Shown here: positions 1 through 12,582 of the stretch, piece after piece
How positions within the stretch are numbered: position 1 is the stretch's first letter
How the letters are laid out: each line of letters opens with the position of its first letter
From: Bryum argenteum
Taxonomy: Eukaryota > Streptophyta > Bryopsida > Bryales > Bryaceae
Assembly (NCBI GenBank): GCA_037043015.1
Contig: CM073326.1
Location: forward strand, 19,476,345-19,540,344
Length of the DNA stretch: 64,000 bases
Reading direction: 5' to 3'
Translations under genes and position numbers: made by a program
The notes under the pieces: model-generated
The model's input: only the letters and a program-made list of their open reading frames with translations
Database searches by the model: none
Told to the model about the DNA's origin: nothing

Positions 1-66
1 ATATATCTCTTGGAAAATAGTTATTGGATACATATCTTGACTCGAAGACAGTGCATGAATACTTAC

Positions 67-3000
67 TCCGTATGTATTTCAAATGAAGATATTTTTCATA
101 TCTTTTGGATTTGTAATATATGATAGCCACTATGACAAGTAATATCACCACCAAAGCCATCGCTCCACCTCCTACTCCTAGAACGATGATTTTCTTCGTG
201 GAATCTGTTGCACACACATTTCCATTCATCAGTTTGTGACAAAAATCTTAAATAAAACACATTGAAGACTTCTACATTAACTAATATGTTATGAAAAATG
301 AAGATTCTAATGACACAATAAAAACGCTTTTATAAGTATTTGGTGAGATGAAAAAATTGTAGTACAACAAGATTTGAAATTCTTTGCCTTTTATGTGATA
401 CGTGAATAACTTTGATTGCACTTACCATTTGAATCAAAGCATATTTGTTGACAATAACATCTGGTACCATCATTCGATGTTTTTCCGTCACAATATGGAT
501 TCCCTTGTAATCTGAAACATATGAAATGGTAATGTACAAACCACATTCGAGAGATAAAAATGATAGTTAGAAAATGTTACAAACCAAAACTCTAACTACC
601 CTCCAACTTCCATAAGATATCAAACATTTTGTGAATGTACAATTTGCTTAAAATAGGTACTATATGCATGTCGTTGAAATAGAATAACAAAATGTTGAAC
701 TCATATATTGTTATGATAAGTTCCATGAGATTAGAATGAAAAAACTTACTTGAAAGTAATGGGATTGTCCATAACGTGGTGTATCTCATAAATAACATCT
801 GTAATGTTATTGTTTGTTAAACTCAGAAGGTGAAGGTTGTTAGTTAGATTTCTGGCACTTTCTTGAGTTGGATGCAACTCAAAGAAGTGAGTTACATTCA
901 AGATTCCACCAATGTTGTTTTTGTCCAAATATCTGCACATACAAAGTTATACTTCAAGCATGTTAGCATTATATATCCTACTTGGTTTGGAAAGAAATTT
1001 CTTGAAACAAGTGTTTGCTGAGAAGGTTAGTATACCTAATCAGCAAAACTCAACTCACTCAAAATACAAAGTTGAACATCCTATCAAAGTGCCATATAAT
1101 TTGTTATGAAAGTATGGACTTAGGAGTAATGAAGGAACTTACAATTCTTCAAGTGAACCAACATCGGACAATGTCCAAAGGGGAAGGTCTCCACTCAATC
1201 GGTTGTTCGAAAGATCCATGGTAGTAAACAATGTAGCAAGTGAGCTATTGAAAATGGAAGACAAGGTAACATTCCCAGTAAGTGCATTTGTACTCAAATT
1301 CCTGCACACATGAATATAAAAAAGTCCATGAGATATTTCATAATGCTTCCAAACTTTGAAAGTATGAGTCAACAAGAACGGATCCGTGTAAAAGAGCTTA
1401 TATCACTTATTTAAACTAGAGTCATTCATAGTACTCAATTCAAACTTAAGAAGGAAATCGACAATAAGTTGTAACATCTTTGTACAAGGACAATAGGATT
1501 TTTATCCTGAATAAGATAGTGATACCTATGAATATAAAAGATTTTTAGTAATCATGTAAAGATAGAGCTCGAATCTTAATCCCATTGATTCACACAACAT
1601 GAATACAAAGAGAGTACAAAGCTGAAGTAGCAAACAACATTGATCAAAGATTCCACCAAACAACCTTTTGACTTACAAGACTTTGATAGTCGGTGTCATT
1701 CTCAAATCCAATAATGAGCCATTGAACTTGTTATTTGATAGATCCCTGCAATCCAAAGTGTAACACCTTAGAACAAATGTAATGTAATCATTAAAGCAAG
1801 AAAATCTCATCAAGAATTAAGTTCTTCTAACAATCCTCAACTACTTGTACACATATTTTAACCTTAGCATAATAAGATGGATAATGAGTATCATAACACG
1901 GGATCTTATTCAATCATGTCTTGAAAGTACAAAGGTTGTACTGAAGGTACTATAAATGTGAAGAATACATTAAAAAGAATGAGTACAGGCAACTCACACA
2001 AACTGCAACTTGACATTCCTTGTGAGATTTGGCAAAGGTCCATTGAACATGTTTCCCGACAGATCCCTGCATCAGAATTCAACCACCACACTTCTTATCT
2101 TTCGATCTATGATACACAATTTGGCAAGAGTTACTGAGTATTAAGAATCTGTACGTCTTTAAACAAAACATGCCTCATCATATGACATGCATGATCACTG
2201 AAGACCCCGAAGGAACATAAGTTCCTTTACTTTTTTGTAAGAGACCATCTGCTGCTGTTGTTTTTTCTTTGCTTAACAAAAACAAGTATGAAAAATCCAA
2301 GTGTGTATATTTTTACTGTGAACCTCGCTATTACCAGAAATATTGACTGGTGATCGATCACACAAAGTAGCATGCAACACGAGAAAGAACAGTTTGTGTC
2401 AGTTGAGGGTTGAGCTTCTTACAGTTTGTCGAGCTGGGTCTTGTTCATCAAGGCATCCGCCGGTATGGGCCCGTGGAAGAGATTGCCGGCAAGGCTGAGC
2501 TCCTGCAGGCCACTCATGGTGCTGATCTGCGACAATGGGTATGACCCTGACAGTCGGTTGCCACTCAAATCTCTGCAACAATCACATCCGTCTCATTACA
2601 CCTCATCAGCCATACAACCTTTGTTACATGGCCAGTATGAATTTCTCTGCATCCGGAAACGGTGGCACCAAAAACAAAGCCAGCCCCGTGGAAGAACTAT
2701 TCAGAATCGACAGGCAACAGCAGCTAGTACTTACAATTTGAGGAGATTCCAGAGGATGGACATTTCTGGTATCGTTCCATTGAATCCGTTGTCGTGAAGA
2801 TCTCTGCATGCACCACAGGGTTGAACTGTCAGATTTTGCAGTTCCTATTGATCCAGATGGAGCCGTAGTCTTGCATCTAGATAGAAGAACGAACTTGCTT
2901 ACAAGTTGTTGAGCCAACACAACTGAATCTCCTGCGGAATGGGACCAGTGAGGTTTGGGTTTCCTGTGAGTTGTCTGCACACCCAACGGTGTCAGTTTAA

Positions 3001-4873
3001 GACTAATGACACTCGAGATTCTAGTGGCAATTGCATACTGAGCAGTCTATCAAACCCTAAGTCCATCGAAGCTAGAGAATTTGCACGAGTGACTCACAAG
3101 GTAGACAGCGTCGTGATGTTGCCAATTGCCGATGGCAGTTCGCCTACGATTGATGCATCTTCCAGGGTTCTGCAGAAAACAAACTGATTGAGTGCAACAA
3201 GTCATCTTCCACATCCGATTCCTTACTACTTTCACAGCCAGTTATACATTCGGATTTCTAGTTCGTGAACAAGTAAGAGTTTCTAGCATTGATGACTGAG
3301 ATTGAGACAACGCGGGTTCAGGAAGCTTTCTGAGTAACAACTCTATGAGTAATTTGAGGCATGTAACCGTCGATATACAACATCGACCGTCTCGAACCAC
3401 CAAGAGAATCGAATGTCTATGCAAGGGCAAGGGATGGTTAGAGTAATGAAGACAGTAATGTCGTACATTCCGATGATTCGGATGGCTACAGAAGTATTGG
3501 CGGTTTCGTTCAAGAGCGGGACACACTCGATGCCGCGCCAATTGGGGACGACACTGCCATCATCGAAGAAACTGTTGCAGGGAAATCCTTGCGTGGAGTT
3601 CCAGCCGGCCAAGTTGCTGCTGGGGTTGGGAGTGCTTCTGTTCCAGTTCCCCCACAGCGCCTGCAGCACGGCCACTGCACATACACGGAACACACACGTA
3701 CTCGCGCCGATCAGAATATTTAGCACATCACACTGAGGACTCCATAACTTCAGTAACAGTAATCTACTGAATTACAGTTCATCGAATCCAGCCTCTTCTG
3801 CCGTACCACAGCAAGCACGGTGTGGATTGATAATGAATCTGCTGCAAATCAAAGACCGGCTACTGGGAAGTTGAACAACACTACAGTAGTAGCCATACCC
3901 TACTAAAAGTGGCCGAGACAACGCCTCGAATAAGAAGTCATGACTATGCGCATGAACATAACGCTGATGAAAACTGAAGAGCAGAAAGGTAAAAATGTAC
4001 GTAAGAGAAGAATATGAAGTGCTAGGCAAGTAGCTAACAAGAAAGGAATGGGAAGGTATATTGCCCAGGTTCAGAACAATATTCTTACAGAAGTGGGATA
4101 CGTAGCATAGCCGGTAACTTACAGCGCAGTGAAAATGGAGGAAAGACGATGCATTCAAGAGTTGAAAGTTAGCAGGAACTACTCAAGACTCTATAATATG
4201 ACTAGAGAGAACAGCTGACTGATTTAGTTTCGGGAAAATTGCACACAGTCATGACTCCAGGTCAAGATAGGATATGATACTTAATCGTATTAATGGCACT
4301 GAACGTCTCAAGAATAGCTAGTAACTGGTTGACACATGCATATGCCTAAAGCCATTGGCGGGATTTTACGAAATTTCTGTTTTTTTATGGGGAGTTTAAT
4401 ACTTGACTTCTACACGTTCAAGTTCAAACAGCAGATTGGAGCCGCTTGAATATTCTTATTGACTGGTTTCGTTGATTCATCTTAGGGCTTCCAACCATTT
4501 CTAATACAAAGCGGCTGTCCTGCTTCACCAACTATTTCTCTTCAACGTAATAGGCAGGCGAGAGCAGTGTGGTCGATCTCTTTCCGGAAAGACATAAACC
4601 AGAAGAAGCGAAACAACTGAAAGAAGATGAAACATACAATGTATACAGCACTATCGTGATGATTATTGATATGATTGAAATCACGCCAGAATAGAATGAT
4701 ACTGTCTTCCTTTTATCCATCTAAGTTTCGGGTGTTCATTTGAAAGACAATGCAAGGGGAGTTCCTCACGTACGTTCCTCTGGTTTGTACACAGCGGGAG
4801 CTCCGCGAATGTGACACTGGATGCCGCTGGGAAGAAGGAGCAAAACTCCAACAAGCAGGCACAGCTTCATCAT
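67..4873 (-). CDS. LRR receptor-like kinase, N-terminal half (kinase half off the left edge)
   Basis: Plasma-membrane receptor kinase of the leucine-rich-repeat class, probably subfamily VIII-like. I read twelve in-phase exons: 4774-4873, 3467-3674, 3098-3169, 2903-2974, 2735-2803, 2423-2572, 1998-2066, 1677-1745, 1143-1301, 750-932, 426-511, 67-246, about 472 residues. Exon 1 encodes a signal peptide (MKLCLLVGVLLLLPSGIQC). Exon 2 holds the LRRNT-type cap (ALWGNWN, NLAGWN, NWRGIEC). Exons of 69-72 bp each encode one LRR (DLSGN, GPIP), all in phase 2, the classic one-repeat-per-exon layout. Exon 11 gives a Cys-rich juxtamembrane piece (NPYCDG, CYCQQIC). Exon 12 encodes one long hydrophobic helix followed by a basic stop-transfer. 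ATGs at 4871-4873 and 4868-4870 are both possible starts. The kinase domain should lie left of position 1. Subfamily assignment is inference from layout. Confidence 0.88.
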
Positions 4874-5061
4874 GATCACTAGTCTGCTGCTGCTAGGCGG
4901 CTTAGATACAAACCCCATGCATACTACTACAAGTACCGCAACGAACAGGTGATGGATAGAATGCAGCAGGACACATTCCCCGGAGCTAGCTACGCACTGA
5001 TCGAGTATATCGAAAGCGAACACTGCAAGATCGATGCAATCCCAGGTCCCGTGAGGCAGGG

Positions 5062-5071
5062 CATATATATA
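5062..5071 (-). promoter_or_regulatory. TATA box candidate for the LRR receptor kinase
   Basis: An uninterrupted TATATATATG on the minus strand lies about 190 bp upstream of the signal-peptide ATG at 4873. Spacing would put a transcript start near 5035 and leave a leader of about 160 bp. It supports the view that the gene starts here and not in the exon near 3.7 kb. No other core element was seen. Confidence 0.45.
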
Positions 5072-5099
5072 CTCATTCAAATCGGACGATAGTGGGTGG

Positions 5100-5917
5100 C
5101 ACGCACGTTCCTTTAATAGACTACCATATGTTCCAGGAAACGCCAGTGCATTACTATATCAAAGAGGGCGCCATCGAAATTCCCGGGCCCCGACTGACAC
5201 ATCACTGTTGGTATGCACATACATGCCTGCACTGCTTCAAAATTCTGCGATTGAGGGTCTCTTTGGAAGAAGATTATCCATGGCCTTTTAACCCCTAACC
5301 GTCTGAAAAACCCAATTCGGGTTATGATGTTTCGCTCAGTGGGTGCATAATCCTATTATCTAGACGTGGTAAAAAATTTGAGGTCAAGTTCACATTTTTC
5401 CACCATTTACAGCAGTTTCAAAAGGGCAGTTCGAGCATGCCCTGCATCAACGAGAGCTAAGCACCATAAACCAAACACCCTAAACTCTAAGTATTCTCCA
5501 ACTCCTCAATACATTAGAGTTTAGAAAATTGAATGAAAAATCTTCTTCTTCATTGATACCCCTTCTAAGGTACTTTCTTGTGTTGTTCAGGAATGGAACG
5601 TCCTAACTTAGTGCTAATTATTCTACAGATCCTGCAATCCAGGTGGGTGGGGGTAATTAAAAAATGATAACAATGCGATTATGAGTGTTTCCGCTACCGA
5701 CAGTGTATAAGTAGAAACCACTTGGTAGGCAATCAGGGGCAACTGCATGCAAATCTCCACGATAAGGCCATTTGGTAACCGCGGGTTCTCTTTAATTCCA
5801 GGCGACTGCTAATTATATAGTTACTTCCAGATCTGACCCATGTGCTCACCAATTTGCTTCCCGGGTTTTTTTTAAAAGTACCGTGTTACCGTGTGAGACC
5901 ATGCCCAGCCCTGTGCG
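5100..5917. other. Intergenic, one solo MITE-like end
   Basis: No coding signal on either strand. Near 5288 there is one TTAACCCCTAACCGTC motif resembling the terminus of the TTAA-bounded MITEs elsewhere in the window; I could not find its partner. Confidence 0.5.
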
Positions 5918-5920
5918 TTA

Positions 5921-6222
5921 GAGCATCTCCACCCATACTCGCTAAAGGTGACTCGCTAAAAATGCTCATCTATATTTGAAGAGCCCTTGAAATCACACTC
6001 CCCCACCCTTAAAGGCTCCTCAAGCACCAAAAGTACATGTGAAATAATCAATGCACCAATAGCAAGTAGAATGTCAGATTTAGTCAACTAAACTAAGATT
6101 TGGAGGGCCATTTCTTGGTTCGCCATAGTAGAAAGTCACGAGACATTTTTGAAGGGCCCTTAGCATTTCTCATCCACTTATTGCGTGTGTCACACACTGG
6201 GCGAGTAGGGGTGGAGATGCTC
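5921..6222. mobile_element. Tourist-like MITE with TTA duplication
   Basis: A 302-bp non-coding element. Left end GAGCATCTCCACCCATACTC and the reverse complement of the right end agree over about 22 bp with one mismatch. It is flanked by TTA at 5918-5920 and 6223-6225, the target duplication of PIF/Harbinger-type MITEs. Its termini differ from those of the Harbinger element at 47940-51117, so that element is probably not its driver. Confidence 0.85.
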
Positions 6223-6225
6223 TTA

Positions 6226-7118
6226 GGCTAGACCGCCAGGCTGCGTTAGACCCTCCCGGATGCCACTCAGTTGGAACTCAAAACTTCACCCCAAGCTCGA
6301 AGACAAGTCAGTTGAAGGCCATTAGCCAATTATATTTTTGCCACTCTCCAATCACCATTCTAACAAGCGGGTGATGATAGAAACCAATTTCTGCCAATGA
6401 AATTTCTGCCACATCGCACTTGCACATTGCTTGAAGGGAACGCTAAAATGTGAGTCGAGGCACGAAACAACTTGGAATTACGGGGTGCTAGAATCAAGGG
6501 GACTTCAACCCTCTTGGCCAAGTTACATGGGTGTTGTGTGGGGTGGGCTTCCTCACACTCCACACCCTGGTGTAGAGAGCCGGGGCATGCTCTAATGTTA
6601 ATGAAATGGAATACGACCTTGACCGTGAACTTCCCCCTTTCATTGGTATTTCGAGTAGAATTATGAGTCTGTTGCAGAGCAAAAAAAAATGTGACATTAG
6701 TAGCAGTCTTTTGAACTATAAATTGCAAATTGGTTGGTGTTACATGCACTAATTTACAATATATTGAAAGTTTTTACTATTGACTAATATTTTAACCTCT
6801 ATATTGGTCAAGATAGAGAGTACTGTAATCTATGATTCTTGTAAAATTTATGTTAAGAGTAAAAGTTATAGCATTTTCAAATCTTAAAAAAACATGACTA
6901 TAATCAACAACTCTTGTGTAGTGACTTTGGCTATGATCATGCTTGCATGTACAAGATTATCACATACTCAATCTAAACCTTTGGCAATACTATAGTAAAG
7001 ACCTTTTTTACTTCAAATTTTAGAAGTCATTCACACTCAAAGTTTAGAATTGAAGGAAGGGCAGGCTAATTTCTCATTTTTTTCCCATACGATCACACAA
7101 ATAGTGAGACATTTGACT
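6226..7118. other. AT-rich intergenic DNA
   Basis: Short open frames only (for example about 6360-6749) with no recognisable protein; no RNA gene or strong signal seen. Confidence 0.5.
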
Positions 7119-7910
7119 TTAACTCCCTAAACGTCCCCAATGTTGTATTTCTAGATTTTGGATGAAGGGTAGAAACTTTGAAGAGCCATAAGTCCTTCAT
7201 CCAAAGTTTGTTATTAACAAAATTACTTGGGTTGGGTCCCAAATCAGATCTAGTGTGTGGTAAATTTTAGACCCATAGAATGGAGTATATATTAATGGCA
7301 TGCATTTTGGTGAAGGCAACTATTGATTTTGGGTTTTCAAACAATAGGCATGTTTTACCATTGCAAGCCAATCATGTGAAACCAAAAATAGTTTTGATGG
7401 AGTTTTGTATACATAGCCATGGGTGATCCATTGCAAGGCTATTTTTTATGATATTTTTGGTGTAAGCATAGTATTAAGATGAAGATGAACAACTTTCTAG
7501 CTGGAGATTTTTTCATTAAAGTAACTTTGTTGATAGAATATCCACTCTAGAGTGAAAATGATGAAATTTGTTAGCATGGTTTGCGTACTAATTCTTTATA
7601 ATCTTGCAATCTATGAGGCCTCATGACTCAAATTTTGGTCCACATGACTTATAACAAGTCTATTACAAGTTTGTACAGTTAAGATCTAATTGCCTATCCT
7701 CATTTTCATCTACAGTGGTGCTTGGATTAAATAAACGTTTGTCCAAGCGTCCAAGCGTTGACCATAACGAAACAATGCCTCTTTGCATGATAAAGGGACA
7801 TGGACAACGTTCTTAACTAAACGTTGATCTTAATGAGGTTGATCTTATCCAGGTACCACTGTATAAGACTTTCTTTAAAATTTTAATAGCCTAGGACGTT
7901 TAGGGGTTAA
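7119..7910. mobile_element. TTAA-bounded TIR element, about 790 bp
   Basis: Left end TTAACTCCCTAAACGTCC and right end, read inverted, TTAACCCCTAAACGTCC match over almost all positions; TTAA stands at both borders. Interior is AT-rich and non-coding and contains a piece (near 7150-7240) shared with the foldback near 18.85 kb and 20.2 kb. At its right border the TTAA is directly followed by another CCCCTAAAG end, so a second member abuts it. Confidence 0.6.
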
Positions 7911-9135
7911 CCCCTAAAGTTGAGTCTTACCCGATTCAGGTTGATTTGCCTTCCGTCACCCTCTGCTTAACCCCTAAAGTTTCAAGGCACTAATTGCATC
8001 ATTTACCTTCAAAACTGCCTTCTTTCAATGCAAGGTAAGAATATTTCCTTTTGAGGCAATTTTTGAAGTATGTAACCGTAAGATCTTGTATTAAACTTCT
8101 ACGAGATCATAAACACCAAATCTTAGACTCAAAATCCTCTTGGTTTGTGAGATCGTGACATTAAATAAAAAGAAATTTAGTTTAATCCCCTTGTGAAAAG
8201 GGAATGCAATGTTTTGAGGGCCCAAATTGCCATTTTTAGAGGTAAACATGAATTGACGTTCTTCCTAGGTGAGTTAGGAACAAATCTATGCAATTTTTAC
8301 CCTCATGCAACTTAAGAATCCCAAAAAAATGCTTGATTTTCCACATGGAGGTATGCTGAAATCCAAACACAAAGACCCATTCTTAACCATGTAAAAAATT
8401 ATTGGATGAAAAACCCAAATGGTAAGATCATGCCTTTTGAGACTAAACATAGAATTGAGACAAGTTGGCTTTGGCAGGTTAATTGGTAATTTGCGTCAAC
8501 TTAGAACTATACACTAAAAAATCATGCAAATTCCACCGAGCCGTACACAAGTATTCAAATTTGAACCAAACAAAGTAACGAAATTTCAGCAGATAGTCCG
8601 CGTGGAAATGCCATCTGAATAACTTGGAGATTCTGGGTATTGTCCATTGCAATAATAGAATGTTGCAAAATGGTACCCAGGCAGTCTTTTGATGGGGCTT
8701 GCAGACGGTGAACTATATATATAAAGAGGGTATCCAGATGGAACGGGGGCAGAAATATAAAGAGGCGGGAAGGGAAGGGGATGCTGGGCTTGCGTTTCCC
8801 AGCTTGTGGCAGGGAAGGGCTCCTACCGACTTGCACTTGCACTTTCGGTGGAAGCCCTTGAAATAGTGAGTGCCGCTTGGCATGCCCTTCACCGACCGCG
8901 TACCCATTTTCTATGTGCTGCTCCTGTCCAGTACAGCCGTTGCCAGCCTTTTCTCTCTCACTCTGCTGGAGTGTTGGAATGTGCGAATGGTGATATTTTT
9001 GACCGTTGCATGTTTGTAACTTGACATATCATAACATCCAAAGTTTGTCTCTTATGTTTTTTCGGCATTGAAAAGCTTGATTCTGAAATTTTTGGAGGTT
9101 GTACTAATAAATTGGTGATTTCTTTGACTTATTGC
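7911..9135. other. Non-coding DNA with degenerate MITE ends
   Basis: Contains CCCCTAAAG ends at about 7911 and 7969 and a diffuse AT-rich repeat with the dispersed motif AACCGTAAGATCTTG near 8076. A TATA-like ATATATATAAAG occurs at about 8715-8726, but no gene follows it. Confidence 0.45.
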
Positions 9136-9505
9136 TTAACCCTTAAACGCCCATGTTGTCTGAAATGGGCAGCCCAAAACTCGATCACAACATCTTTTGG
9201 ACTTGGGCATCATGAATAGTGCACTTTTTGAACTTGGGCATCATGAATGAACCAATCAATGATGAGCTTGCAACCTCCTACAAAGTTATGTACAACCCCA
9301 ACCTACCTACCACAATCCTTTCAAAGCAGAAAATCACTCATACAAATTGTGATTTGAATTCTAAAATTTCACTTTTTGAATGCACCACAAGAAGGTGACC
9401 AGTTTGACATTAAAATATGAGTGAAAAGTTGAGTACATTGAGAGCTACAAAGGAGATTCTGTTGGAATCAGCCCCCTCGGGGCCGCTTGGGCGTTTAAGG
9501 GTTAA
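9136..9505. mobile_element. TTAA-bounded MITE, 370-bp family, copy 1
   Basis: Begins TTAACCCTTAAACGCC and ends GGCGTTTAAGGGTTAA. The TTAA borders act as the target duplication, because the bases outside them do not repeat. Interior non-coding. A second copy of exactly the same length and orientation lies at 51884-52253 and agrees over most of its interior. Confidence 0.88.
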
Positions 9506-9757
9506 GTTCCAAAGGTAGTAGAAGTTTTCATAGCAACCCGCAACCTACAGGTCATTTTAAAAGTAACTCTTCACTTCCGGGGTAAAGCCTCCCAAATCCA
9601 CCACTTACCTATGAGCACAACTAACATTGAAGATTTGTACGAGCACCCATAAATTTTTTAATACATGTCACATTTATCAATAAAGGTGAAGAGTAGCGAG
9701 GATTGAATTATTATTTGTGAAAAATTTGACATTTTCTATGTTTTATATATGGACCAA

Positions 9758-10122
9758 GATAGATAGATAGATAGAAACTCCGGTCCCTTTCTAAGGGGCC
9801 GGCGTGAATGAAGTGTCTGTTCATAATGCTAATATTCCGATGGCCACCAGACAAGGGGAAATTGGAACAATACTACTTCCCCCTCTCGAGGGTGGACACT
9901 ATAACTACGCTAGTTTCTAGCCTAGTTACTAATGCCTTGAAGATACTTGACATAGTATCCCCCCAAAGGACTTTGAGGTACCCATACAACAAGGTCCAAT
10001 GACCCCCCACAATAGATGGGTGGACTATAGTGGTGAGCACCACGTCGGCATGGGGAATAGAACCCACGACCTCCTCATTGGGGGCCTAAGCCCTAACCAC
10101 CAAGCCAAGGCTTGTGGTGCCT
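9758..10122 (-). mobile_element. tRNA-derived SINE, copy A (full length)
   Basis: Flanked by a 12-bp target duplication TATATGGACCAA at 9746-9757 and 10123-10134. On the minus strand it has a tRNA-like head: A-box-like TGGCTTGGTGGTTAGGG (10091-10107) and B-box-like GGGTTCTATTCCC (10053-10065). It ends in (TCTA)n at 9758-9775. The last 150 bp resemble the 3' end of the LINE at 10201-18756 (shared TAGTGTCCACCCT, GAGAGGGG, GACACTTxATTCACGCC). Transcribed by Pol III if active. Confidence 0.85.
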
Positions 10123-10777
10123 TATATGGACCAATCTAGTAGTGATAATGGAAGTTTCGGTACAACATTGTTAAGTTTCAGTACAACATCACGATACTCA
10201 GTGCCTTGAAGATAACGGGTGTGACTAGAAGGACAATGGAGAGAGAGGAGTAGAGAGCGGATAGGACCAGATCTGGTGTCGTAGCAATGCTGCAATCGTA
10301 ACGCGTGTGTGCGATTTGTGTTAGGAGTGATCTAACCGCACCACGAATGCACACAAAGCGTAGGTAGTGAAAGTGGTGGAATGAGGGTTTGAGTTGTTGG
10401 AGTTGTTATTGTAGATCTGAAAGCGGGCTGGGAAATAGACCTTAGATCCAACATTGAAAGGCTTGAAACTACCAAGAGCTTAGGATTTCGAGTGCTGAAA
10501 TCGCTGCAGGCCAGATCTGGAACCTAGACGCAGTTTAGACGCAGATCTGATTTCAGAAATTTTGCTGTCGCCGCCGGCGACATTGGTGATTCGTTTGCAA
10601 GAGAGAAGAGCGACGACGCGCGCAGAAGAGACGGCCGTAGAAACACTCGATCTACAGGTTTCAGGTAAGAACCTAACCCTAAACTCGTTTTTGCTCATTG
10701 AATTGAAAAAGAAACTAGTAGCAAAGATTGTATGTGCTGAAATTAGGTCAAGAGCTTACAATCTGTATACAGCCCCT

Positions 10778-12499
10778 ATGTACGCGCAGAAGGGAACAGA
10801 TTGGAAGCAGAATAGCCTGATTAGTATACAGACCAAATCGTTGAAAGAAAATACAGAAAAAACAAAGAAAAAATTGGATTTGCAGATGGCGCACAGGGGG
10901 AAAGCTGTACACGCAGCCATTATGACAGAAAGTACACCGGGGAAAATGCTGGACACAAATATGGCGGAAGCGGATGACGATTGCAAAGTTACACAAATCG
11001 AAACTCAACATACGAAAAGAAACCAGGAAGGATCCGGAGGAAGCGGCAGCAAGAGGAAGAAGAATGTAGCAGCAATCGAGGAAACGCCGAAGACATTCTG
11101 GTTGGGGTTTGTAGCTATGGAGCAGTTGGCGCTGAAAGAAGGAACTGGTGAAGCTGAAGGATTGAGAAGCAAAAGTGTGATGGAGAAAGTGAAACAGGGT
11201 TTCACGAAGGCTGAAGCTGAAGAATTCCACAACGCAGGAAGATTGGCGTTTCCACATGTGCAGCAGAAGCTGTACCCGATGGAGAGACCCGACGGCAGAG
11301 GTGGGCAACATTACAAAATTACTCAACTCCCAATCGAGACGGAAGTGGATACGTCTAGCGGGTTGTCGCTAGACTATCATGTGGCTGTCTTTTTTGAAAG
11401 ACCAGCAACAGACTTCACACACGGAGAAATTCTTACGAGATGCAAAGAAAGACTGAAAAGGATAGAAATTGAAGTCGGGGAGAATATGGCTGAACCGATC
11501 TACATTCCGTGCAAGGAGAAGGTGAAGGGGTCGAAACAAAAGTTTTGGACAGGGACCATCAAAATCCACCTGAAGCATCCGAAGATTGACGGAATCGCCC
11601 TGCTTAAAGGGAATAGAGCATTCATTTTGGAGTTGGACCACGATTTGACAACCGTTGAGAAGGTATGCAAAAGCTGGGATTCTATTGCACGGAACACATT
11701 GCTGTCGGCGAAAATTGATAGCGCAAAGTTGGAAGGGGTTACCGCTGCAGAACTCCAACGGGACATGCTCAGAGAGAGTTTCAGAAGAGGACATGATTAC
11801 GAGATTTCCAGCGTACAGAAGAGTGAAGGGGAGACCTGAGGCTGGCTGGTTGCTACAAGCCCGACTCAGGTTGACAAAATCATTCAATACCAGGTACCAT
11901 ACGAAAACGAACTGCTTCACGTGATCACACCGCAGACTGCAAAGGCGGAACGTGGCGCTAGAGGAGAAGGACTGACGGAGGAGGAATTGAAGAAGAAGAA
12001 TGCTACGATGCTGTGTTTATACGGATTGCACAAAATGAAGAAAGTCGAGGAGACAAAGACGTCAATCGAAGCTGCAATGGGGGAGAAGAACATACTGACA
12101 TTCTTCTTCCCGGGGCAGGTTGGAAACCTGCACAAAGGGGCAGCCAACGTCCAGTGCCTGAACCCCATTGTATATCGACAATGGGTGGGGAAGACGAAGG
12201 AGATCATGGGGAAACACGTAAGTTTCATTCCACACCCTCGCAGTTTAGAAGGCAGTCTACCTCCTAGTAAAGAAGACCAGGAGAGATTTGGGTTTTGTGA
12301 CATTTCTACCGTCATTGTGAGTACAATGGAGGCAGCACAGAACGCACCGAAGGAGAAACGGAACAACATTACTCATGGAGAAATCGCGGAGCTGGTGGAG
12401 AAAGCCGTTAGCAAGGGGAACGAGAAACTGAAAGAGGAAATGCACAAGGAGCTATGTAACAGGGCAAGAACTAGATTTTTGTGTTTGCTAGAAAAGTAG
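10778..12499 (+). pseudogene. LINE ORF1, one in-frame stop
   Basis: The frame is open from 10562, but the first in-frame ATG is at 10778 (MYAQKG), with another at 10886. One TGA at 11837-11839 interrupts it, after which the same frame stays open to 12499. Basic and Lys/Glu-rich near the N terminus (SKRKKNV). Two blocks look like folded domains: one around FWTGTIKIHLKHPKIDG, one around NVQCLNPIVYRQW and FIPHPRSLEG. The C terminus is Glu/Lys-rich and probably coiled coil. The likely role is RNA binding in the retrotransposition particle, as for other LINE ORF1 proteins. The stop could be a CGA-to-TGA change. Confidence 0.7.
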
Positions 12500-12582
12500 A
12501 TAGATAGTTGAAACCATTTTAGGAGTTTTTAGAAAATTTTAGAATTTGAGGTAGATGGCCTATGTGGGACCCACCATAGAAG

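Noticed and set aside
3343-3726. Start of the receptor kinase at 3726
   Set aside because: That triplet is GTG, and the frame runs through a good splice acceptor at 3675; the upstream signal-peptide exon fits better.
5921-6222. This MITE as a deletion product of the Harbinger at 47940-51117
   Set aside because: Their terminal repeats differ (GAGCATCTCCACCC against AGAGAAATCCGC).
7901-7920. Telomere-like CCCTAAA words, here and at many other places
   Set aside because: They occur singly at the ends of TIR elements next to TTAA and never as tandem telomeric repeats.
8710-8907. TATA-like box and short frames near 8.7-8.9 kb as a gene
   Set aside because: No start with a plausible protein, no splice structure, no recognisable domain.
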